The notes beneath the pieces are model-generated. The model did not search any database. It had not been told where the DNA came from and saw only the letters and a program-made list of their open reading frames with translations. A stretch of 64,000 nucleotides of DNA from the NCBI RefSeq assembly GCF_900182835.1, contig NZ_FXUB01000001.1:372001-436000 (forward strand), in the 5' to 3' direction. The stretch's first letter is position 1; each line of letters opens with the position of its first letter. A program made the translations under genes and the position numbers. Positions 26,683 to 31,782 of the stretch are shown in pieces. Origin of the DNA: Desulfurobacterium pacificum (GTDB lineage: Bacteria > Aquificota > Aquificia > Desulfurobacteriales > Desulfurobacteriaceae).

Positions 26683-27681
26683 ATGGCTTTCAAGAAAATC
26701 CTCATTTTCCAGACAGCATTTTTGGGGGACTTAATTCTCACGTCCCCCCTCATCAAAAGCGTTAAAAAAAGTTTTCCTGAAACTGAAGTTTCATTAGTCG
26801 TAAGAAAAGGATTCAAAAGCGTATTCGCCCAAAGCCCTTACCTATCAGAAATAATAGAGTTTGATAAAAAAGGCATCTTCAGGTTTTCCTCTTTCCTTAA
26901 GAGTAAAAACTTTGACTTGGTTATCTCTCCACACCGCTCCCACAGAACTTCTTTAATTCTTTTTTTGAGTGGCATTAGAAGAAGAATAGGATTTGACAAA
27001 AGCGGCTTCGCCTTCCTTTACACAGATAGAGTTAAACATAAAATGGAAAAGAGAGTACACGAGATAGACAGAAACCTAAACCTTTTAACTCCTCTCAAAA
27101 ACTATTCCTTAATAGTAGATAATGAACCAGAACTCCCCATATCTGATGAAGAAGCCGAAAAAACCGCTAAAAAATTTAAGTTAGAAAAACCATTCATCGT
27201 TTTAGCACCGGGTTCTGTTTGGAAAACGAAAGCTTGGCTATCAGAAAACTTCGCAAAGGTAGGAGACTACTTCTACAAACAAGGTTTCCAAGTGGTAATC
27301 GTAGGCTCCAATAAAGACGCCCCTTACTGCCAAGTCACAGAAGAAAATATGAAAGGCAAAGCCAAAAACTTATGCGGAAAAACAACTTTAAGAGAATTTT
27401 TTTCAATAATAAAGAGAGCTTCTTTAGTAATTTCCAACGACTCATCTCCCGTTCACGCAGCTGTCTCTTTCAATACACCCGTTGTAGAAATATACGGTGC
27501 AACCGTTCCAGATTTCGGATTTTTTCCCTACAGAAACGGCATTTACGTAGAACCGCCCATTGAACTACCCTGCCGCCCATGTGGAATTCACGGCAGAAAG
27601 GAATGTCCAGAAAAGCACTTCAAATGTATGAAGTCAATAACCCCAGAAATGGTAATAACTACTGCAGAAAGTTTGATTTAA
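26683..27681 (+). CDS. ADP-heptose:LPS heptosyltransferase (glycosyltransferase family 9)
   Basis: This 332-residue GT9 enzyme opens with KILIFQTAFLGDLILTSPLI and has the C-terminal nucleotide-binding ILAPGSVWKTKAW (about 174-186) and SNDSSPVHAAVSFNTPVVEIYGA (about 253-275), the RfaF/WaaF signature. The short tail is Cys-rich (CRPCGIHGRKECPEKHFKCM), as is common in bacterial heptosyltransferase II. It adds heptose to the LPS inner core, joining kdsA, kdsC and the Lpt genes. It is 11 nt after era, and its 3' end overlaps the promoter of the downstream toxin-antitoxin unit. Confidence 0.88.
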   Translation: MAFKKILIFQTAFLGDLILTSPLIKSVKKSFPETEVSLVVRKGFKSVFAQSPYLSEIIEFDKKGIFRFSSFLKSKNFDLVISPHRSHRTSLILFLSGIRRRIGFDKSGFAFLYTDRVKHKMEKRVHEIDRNLNLLTPLKNYSLIVDNEPELPISDEEAEKTAKKFKLEKPFIVLAPGSVWKTKAWLSENFAKVGDYFYKQGFQVVIVGSNKDAPYCQVTEENMKGKAKNLCGKTTLREFFSIIKRASLVISNDSSPVHAAVSFNTPVVEIYGATVPDFGFFPYRNGIYVEPPIELPCRPCGIHGRKECPEKHFKCMKSITPEMVITTAESLI

Positions 27682-27700
27682 CACCAAACAGCACTATAAT
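27673..27700 (+). promoter_or_regulatory. Promoter of the RelB/RelE-type toxin-antitoxin pair with repeated operator-like octamers
   Basis: TTGATT (27673-27678) and TATAAT (27695-27700) are 16 bp apart, overlapping the stop codon of the heptosyltransferase gene. The octamer AAACAGCA occurs at 27686-27693 (in the spacer) and again at 27722-27729, and TTAACAG at 27709 is a related third half-site, as expected for antitoxin autorepression. Operator function is inferred. Confidence 0.6.
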
Positions 27701-27743
27701 TAAAACCGTTAACAGTACTTTAAACAGCATTCTGGAGGGAAAA

Positions 27744-27992
27744 GTGATAGTCTCCGCAAACGACCTTAAAAGAAAAGGCATTTCTTACGTGGGCAAACTC
27801 TTAAAGGAGTTTGAAAGCGTTTTCATCTCCGTTAGAGGTAAGAAAAAATACGTAATACTTCCCATAGAAGAATATGAAAGATTAAAAGAACTGGAACTTG
27901 AAAACGCCATTAGAGAAGCTGAAGAAGACCTGAAAAAAGGTAACTACGTGATAGAAAGTGCTGAAGAACACTTTAAAAGGTTAGGAATTTGA
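27744..27992 (+). CDS. Phd/RelB-type antitoxin
   Basis: This 82-residue protein begins at GTG 27744 with GGAGGG 5 nt upstream; the longer reading frame to the left runs through the heptosyltransferase gene and has no ribosome site. Residues 1-50 (IVSANDLKRKGISYVGKLL...ILPIEEYERLKELE) match the Phd/YefM-like DNA-binding antitoxin fold, and the acidic C-terminal helix should wrap the toxin. Its stop overlaps the toxin start (TTGA). Confidence 0.82.
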   Translation: MIVSANDLKRKGISYVGKLLKEFESVFISVRGKKKYVILPIEEYERLKELELENAIREAEEDLKKGNYVIESAEEHFKRLGI

Positions 27993-28270
27993 AACCTTAC
28001 AGATTGATATTTACAGAATCTTACCTTAAAAGGGAAAAGAAATTTATTAAGAAACATCCAGAGCTTCTAGAAAGATACAAAAAAGTTTTACGTCTATTAG
28101 AACTAAACCCAAATCATCCTTCACTTAGACTCCACAAACTAAAAGGCAAACTGTCAGGTAAGTACTCAGTTTCTATTACTATGAGTTATCGTATTATTCT
28201 GACATTCGCCGTAACGGAAAAAGGCATAGTTCTAATAGACATCGGAAGCCATGAAATTTACGAGAAATAA
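27989..28270 (+). CDS. RelE/ParE-superfamily mRNA interferase toxin
   Basis: This 93-residue protein starts at TTG 27989 overlapping the antitoxin stop. It has the RelE/YafQ-like elements FIKKHPELLERYKKVLRLLE (helices), HKLKGKLSGKYSVSI, SYRIILTF and a C-terminal IDIGSHEIYEK. The conserved Tyr-Arg-Ile and the final His-Glu-x-Tyr fit ribosome-dependent mRNA cleavage, but catalytic residues vary in this family, so the activity is not certain. Together with the preceding gene it forms a complete type II pair inserted between LPS and SAM-synthetase genes. Confidence 0.85.
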   Translation: MKPYRLIFTESYLKREKKFIKKHPELLERYKKVLRLLELNPNHPSLRLHKLKGKLSGKYSVSITMSYRIILTFAVTEKGIVLIDIGSHEIYEK

Positions 28271-28324
28271 TTATACAATCTGTGATATATTTCTCTCATC
28301 CAATTTTCTGCGGGAGGCGGTTAA

Positions 28325-29521
28325 ATGAACATAAGAGTTACTCCTTTAGACATCCAGCCCGTTTCCACTTCCGAAATTGAAATAGTGGAAAGAAAAGGGT
28401 TGGGGCATCCAGACACAATCTGTGACGCTTTGGCTGAAAAGCTATCAGCAGAACTCTGTAAACTTTACTACGAAAACTTCGGTTTTGTTCTCCACCACAA
28501 CGTTGATAAAAACCTTTTAGTTGGTGGAAGCGCTACTCCTAAATTTGGCGGCGGAGAAGTAACAGAACCGATAGAAATCTACCTTTCAGGTAGGGCAATC
28601 AAAGAATACAAAGGTAAGAAAATCCCCGTTGACGAAATCGCCATAGAAAGCGCTAAAGAATGGTTAAAAGAGAATATCCACGCTATTGACCCAGAGAACC
28701 ACGTAAGAATTTACCCTCACATACGTCCAGGCTCCGTTGACCTTGTAGATATCTACATGAGACAATTAAGAGACGGCGTCCCTCTTTCAAACGATACCTC
28801 TTTCGGCGTAGGATACGCTCCATTTGATGACCTTGAAAACGTAGTTTTCCAGATAGAGAAGAAACTCAACAGTAAAGAAATAAAGAAACTACATCCAGAA
28901 ATCGGTGAAGACATCAAGGTAATGGGCGTAAGGATAGGTGAAAAAATCACTATAACAATAGCCTGCGCCTTTGTAGACAGATTTGTAAAAGACATCAACG
29001 ATTACGTAGAAAAGAGAGAAAACGTTAGAAAATTAGCATACGAAGTGGCAAAAGAGTTCACAAATAGAGAAGTTGAAATCCACATAAACACAGGCGACGA
29101 CGTAGAAAACGCAAACGTCTATATAACTGTCACAGGAACTTCTGCAGAAGCTGGAGACGACGGAGAAGTAGGTAGAGGGAACAGAGTTAACGGTCTTATC
29201 ACTCCTTACAGACCTATGAGTCTTGAAGCAGCAGCAGGTAAAAACCCAATCACTCACGTAGGAAAGCTCTACAACATCACATCCAACGATATAGCAAAAG
29301 CTGTGGTAAACGAGATTCCAGAAATAGAAGAAGCCTACGTTTACATGGTAAGCCAGATAGGAAAACCAGTTAACCAACCTTTAGCCGTTGACGTTAAAGT
29401 AAGAACTCCAGAAAACTCAGCTAAATTCCAGACAAAGATAGAAGAAATCGTCAACGAATGCCTCGCCGATATGAAAAACATATGGAAAAGACTTATGAAT
29501 GGAGAGATAACCGTTTATTAA
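28325..29521 (+). CDS. Archaeal-type S-adenosylmethionine synthetase (AdoMet synthetase, MAT family)
   Basis: This 398-residue protein is the archaeal MAT family: IEIVERKGLGHPDTICDALAE (18-38), KFGGGEVTEPIEIYLSGRA (about 76-94), and a central GSVDLVDIYMRQL and NDTSFGVGYAP, with GDDGEVGRGNRVNGLITPYRP (about 277-297). It lacks the order of motifs of bacterial MetK. It makes S-adenosylmethionine from ATP and methionine. GGGAGGCGG precedes ATG 28325. Its presence in a bacterium suggests ancient transfer from archaea. No second, bacterial-type MetK is in the window. Confidence 0.93.
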   Translation: MNIRVTPLDIQPVSTSEIEIVERKGLGHPDTICDALAEKLSAELCKLYYENFGFVLHHNVDKNLLVGGSATPKFGGGEVTEPIEIYLSGRAIKEYKGKKIPVDEIAIESAKEWLKENIHAIDPENHVRIYPHIRPGSVDLVDIYMRQLRDGVPLSNDTSFGVGYAPFDDLENVVFQIEKKLNSKEIKKLHPEIGEDIKVMGVRIGEKITITIACAFVDRFVKDINDYVEKRENVRKLAYEVAKEFTNREVEIHINTGDDVENANVYITVTGTSAEAGDDGEVGRGNRVNGLITPYRPMSLEAAAGKNPITHVGKLYNITSNDIAKAVVNEIPEIEEAYVYMVSQIGKPVNQPLAVDVKVRTPENSAKFQTKIEEIVNECLADMKNIWKRLMNGEITVY

Positions 29522-29524
29522 TAT

Positions 29525-30568
29525 CTATTCCCCCTTCGGGGGGAATTCATCTTCCATAATCACCTTTCTGCCATTAAAAGTTTCCAAAACAAATTTATCT
29601 CCTTCTTTCCTATACCTTTCAGGCATTAAAGGAACTTTCCCCAACCCTCCCGGCACGTCAACAGCGTAGTAGGGAATGGCAAGAGGGGAAATTCTTCTAA
29701 AAAGCGTTCTGATTATTTCTATTCCCTTTGATATAGGAGTTGAAAAGTGAAGCACCCCTTTAACAGGGTCGCATCTAAACAGGTAGTACGGTCTAACCCT
29801 TATACTCTGAAGTTTCCTGAACAAGTTTTCTAAAATATCAGCTGAATCGTTAATCCCTTTCAAAAGAACCGTTTGGTTGTTAATTGGAATACCACACTTC
29901 TGCAATTCTCTAACTGCAGAAGTAGAAAGCTCTGTAATTTCATCAGGATGGTTGTAGTGGACGTTAACCCACACCTTAGAAGTTTCCTTCAAAACTTCAC
30001 AAATATCGCTTTTTAACACCCATTCCGGGTCTGTAACAGGTGAACGAGTACCGATGCGGACGATTTCAACGTGGGGGATTTTTTCAAGAGAAGAAATTAA
30101 ATACTCTAAACGTTCCAACTCAAGGTAAAAAGGGTCACCACCAGAGATAAGAACATCTCTAACGGTTTCATTAGCCGAAACGTAACGTAAAACGTTTTCA
30201 ATTTCTTCCTCCGTAATAAAGAAACGCGGTTTTAACCAGTTTCTTTTCCTCATACAGAACCTGCACAAAACAGGACAGTAGTTCGTTACAACAACTAAAA
30301 CTCTATCAGGATACCTATGAGTTAAGTAAGACGTCTTTTTATGTTCTTCTTCTCTTAAAGGGTCATCTTCTCCAAAAGACTGCAAAACCGGGTCAATCTC
30401 TTCAAGTGAAGGAAAAAGCATTTTCCTAACAGCTTTACTTCTTAAAGCCAAATCAAGGTAATAATCGGTTGTAGAAAAGGGATAAATAGGCGTCACCTGT
30501 CTAAACGCTTCTTTCTCCTCTCCTGAAAGGAAAGGAAAAATCCTACTCAAACTTCCAGCCACAGGCAT
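29525..30568 (-). CDS. KamA-family radical-SAM enzyme (lysine 2,3-aminomutase-like)
   Basis: This 347-residue protein carries the radical-SAM cluster motif CPVLCRFC (C-x3-C-x2-C, near residue 105), PLP and substrate segments including HYNHPDE, and the two Asp residues that hold lysine in lysine 2,3-aminomutase: YLFRCDPVKG and AVDVPGGLGKVPL. The start at ATG 30568 follows AGGAG; an earlier Met overlaps the coiled-coil gene more. It could be a lysine 2,3-aminomutase (beta-lysine as osmolyte) or an EpmB-like enzyme; retained C-terminal motif favours the aminomutase. It is cotranscribed with the coiled-coil gene upstream. Confidence 0.85.
   Translation of the reverse strand: MPVAGSLSRIFPFLSGEEKEAFRQVTPIYPFSTTDYYLDLALRSKAVRKMLFPSLEEIDPVLQSFGEDDPLREEEHKKTSYLTHRYPDRVLVVVTNYCPVLCRFCMRKRNWLKPRFFITEEEIENVLRYVSANETVRDVLISGGDPFYLELERLEYLISSLEKIPHVEIVRIGTRSPVTDPEWVLKSDICEVLKETSKVWVNVHYNHPDEITELSTSAVRELQKCGIPINNQTVLLKGINDSADILENLFRKLQSIRVRPYYLFRCDPVKGVLHFSTPISKGIEIIRTLFRRISPLAIPYYAVDVPGGLGKVPLMPERYRKEGDKFVLETFNGRKVIMEDEFPPKGE
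29527..29546. terminator. Perfect hairpin with UUCG loop at the convergent end of the SAM synthetase and KamA genes
   Basis: ATTCCCCC (29527-29534), TTCG and GGGGGAAT (29539-29546) form a perfect 8-bp stem with the very stable UUCG tetraloop. It overlaps the last codons of the KamA gene and lies 6 bp after the SAM synthetase stop. T-runs are weak on both sides, so it may act as a stability or blocking hairpin as much as a terminator. Confidence 0.55.
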
Positions 30569-31283
30569 CAAGCTCCTGATATATTGAATCTCTCTGACCG
30601 AAACGAACAAATTTCAACGTCTTTGAATCCATTTTTAGATATATAGCTCTATACTCACCGTAAGGAGATGTAACCCGCAACCTGTAAATATCGTGTTTTG
30701 TATCTCTCTTTAAAAGCCTTGAAGTTGAATTAATTCTGGAAAGAGCAGAGATAAAACTATCAAAAAGGAAAGGTTTAACAGAAACTTCTTTAACCATATC
30801 TTTCCTAAACCTTTTTGAAAAAAGAACTTTATACTCCTCCTTCCCTGCAGCAAGAGAAGACAAGGCGTTTAAAGCAACTTCTATAAAAAGCTCAACTCTA
30901 CTCTTCGGTAACTCCTGTGCCTTCAGATTTTCTATTTCCCTCTCTTTCTTAGCAACTTCTCCTTTCAGTGAAGCTATCTCCTGTTTCAAATTCTCAATAC
31001 TTCTTTTATAGTCCTCAATTTTCTCTATTTCTCTCTTAAACTCTTCAAATTTCTTTTCCCTCTCTTTCAGCTTAGAAATGGTACTTCTCAACTCAGCTAT
31101 TTCGGCGAAAAGCTCCTTTATCTTTCTATCCTTTCCTCTTAACTTTTCGTTAAGGTTTTTTATCTGTAAAGCAAGGTTTTCCTTCTTCTTAACAACGTTC
31201 CTTTTCTGCTGAACCCTCTGTTGAAGCGCCTTCGCCTCAGCCTGTAGAAAGTATTCTTCTATATCCTTAAATCCTTTTTTCAT
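30543..31283 (-). CDS. Coiled-coil protein with a RelE/ParE-like C-terminal domain
   Basis: This 246-residue protein (start ATG 31283, GGGG upstream) is a long Lys/Glu coiled coil over about residues 20-125, followed by a linker and a compact domain of about 95 residues: VLFSKRFRKDMVKEV, then DIYRLRVTSPYGEYRAIYLKMD and VRFGQRDSIYQEL. The strands YRLRV, YRAIYLK and FVRFGQRDSIY follow the order of RelE/HigB-type toxins, where R-Y-R and G-x-R-x-x-x-Y are common. The resemblance is by eye and moderate. It overlaps the KamA gene by 26 bp, forming an operon. No antitoxin gene is adjacent. Confidence 0.55.
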   Translation of the reverse strand: MKKGFKDIEEYFLQAEAKALQQRVQQKRNVVKKKENLALQIKNLNEKLRGKDRKIKELFAEIAELRSTISKLKEREKKFEEFKREIEKIEDYKRSIENLKQEIASLKGEVAKKEREIENLKAQELPKSRVELFIEVALNALSSLAAGKEEYKVLFSKRFRKDMVKEVSVKPFLFDSFISALSRINSTSRLLKRDTKHDIYRLRVTSPYGEYRAIYLKMDSKTLKFVRFGQRDSIYQELDACGWKFE

Positions 31284-31383
31284 GACCAACCCCTTGATGA
31301 AATTCAAGTAGATTTACGGTTAAAGCAAAATTAAAATTTATAACTACCTATCCCATCAGTAAATCCCTATCTATCAAACGTTG

Positions 31384-31442
31384 AAATAGCTCCTACTTTA
31401 AGCTATATTTCAGACTGGAATTTAAGTTGTAGGAGTTGCTAC
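31384..31442 (+). promoter_or_regulatory. Structured leader that can mask the ribosome site of the SecM-like gene
   Basis: CTCCTAC (31390-31396) is the complement of GTAGGAG (31429-31435), which is the SD of the TTG start at 31443. The same left arm also lies between AAATAGCT and AGCTATATTT, so two mutually exclusive hairpins are possible. Related motifs with the form GCTAC...AAGCTA recur at about 31389-31406, 31437-31451 and 31495-31513. Confidence 0.5.
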
Positions 31443-31727
31443 TTGAAGCTAAATAAAATATTAGTAAATATAATCATCGTCACCGTACTAACCTGTAGCT
31501 ACTCAGAAGCTACAAGTTTACTGCTACACCAGATAAAAGCAGAAGAAACCGTATCAATAAAGCAACACACCAAAGAGACACAGAAGAAAATAATATCCCT
31601 ACAAAAGCAAATTCAACAGGTTACCGATTCTTCTGAAAGAGTAACGTTTCAAACTGAAAAAAACTGCGAGATTTATAACTTTTTAACGTTAAAATCCGCC
31701 CCCCCTCGCGCCTCCCCAAACTGCTAA
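31443..31727 (+). CDS. Putative SecM-like secretion-monitor (arrest) peptide upstream of secA
   Basis: This 94-residue protein starts at TTG 31443 (AGGAG, 7-nt spacing). It has a signal peptide: Lys at 2 and 5, hydrophobic ILVNIIIVTVLT, likely cleavage near SEA. A Lys/Gln-rich helical middle leads to the tail FLTLKSAPPRASPNC. The end R-A-S-P is like the R-A-G-P end of E. coli SecM and the R-A-P-P tails of other arrest peptides, and it lies two residues before the stop. secA begins 55 nt later. The last codons use GC-rich forms (GCC CCC CCT CGC GCC TCC) unlike the AT-rich neighbours, and CCTCCCC there pairs with the secA SD. Function as a monitor is inferred; the family is not identified. Confidence 0.72.
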   Translation: MKLNKILVNIIIVTVLTCSYSEATSLLLHQIKAEETVSIKQHTKETQKKIISLQKQIQQVTDSSERVTFQTEKNCEIYNFLTLKSAPPRASPNC

Positions 31728-31775
31728 ACGCTCAAAACTCCAAACCGCTCAAAACCACAAACCAATCGGGGAGGT
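31710..31775 (+). promoter_or_regulatory. SD-sequestering hairpin controlling secA translation
   Basis: CCTCCCC (31711-31717), inside the R-A-S-P codons of the upstream gene, is the exact complement of GGGGAGG (31768-31774), the secA ribosome-binding site; a G-U pair extends it to 8 bp. The 50-nt loop between is nearly free of G and contains the decamer CGCTCAAAAC twice (31729-31738 and 31746-31755), so it should stay open. A ribosome halted on the last codons would cover the left arm and expose the secA SD. Confidence 0.68.
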
Positions 31776-31782
31776 AACAAAG

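Noticed and set aside
27579-27743. Longer start for the antitoxin frame reaching back to 27579.
   Set aside because: Residues before the GTG at 27744 lie in the heptosyltransferase coding region and are low-complexity; the GGAGGG before 27744 decides the start.
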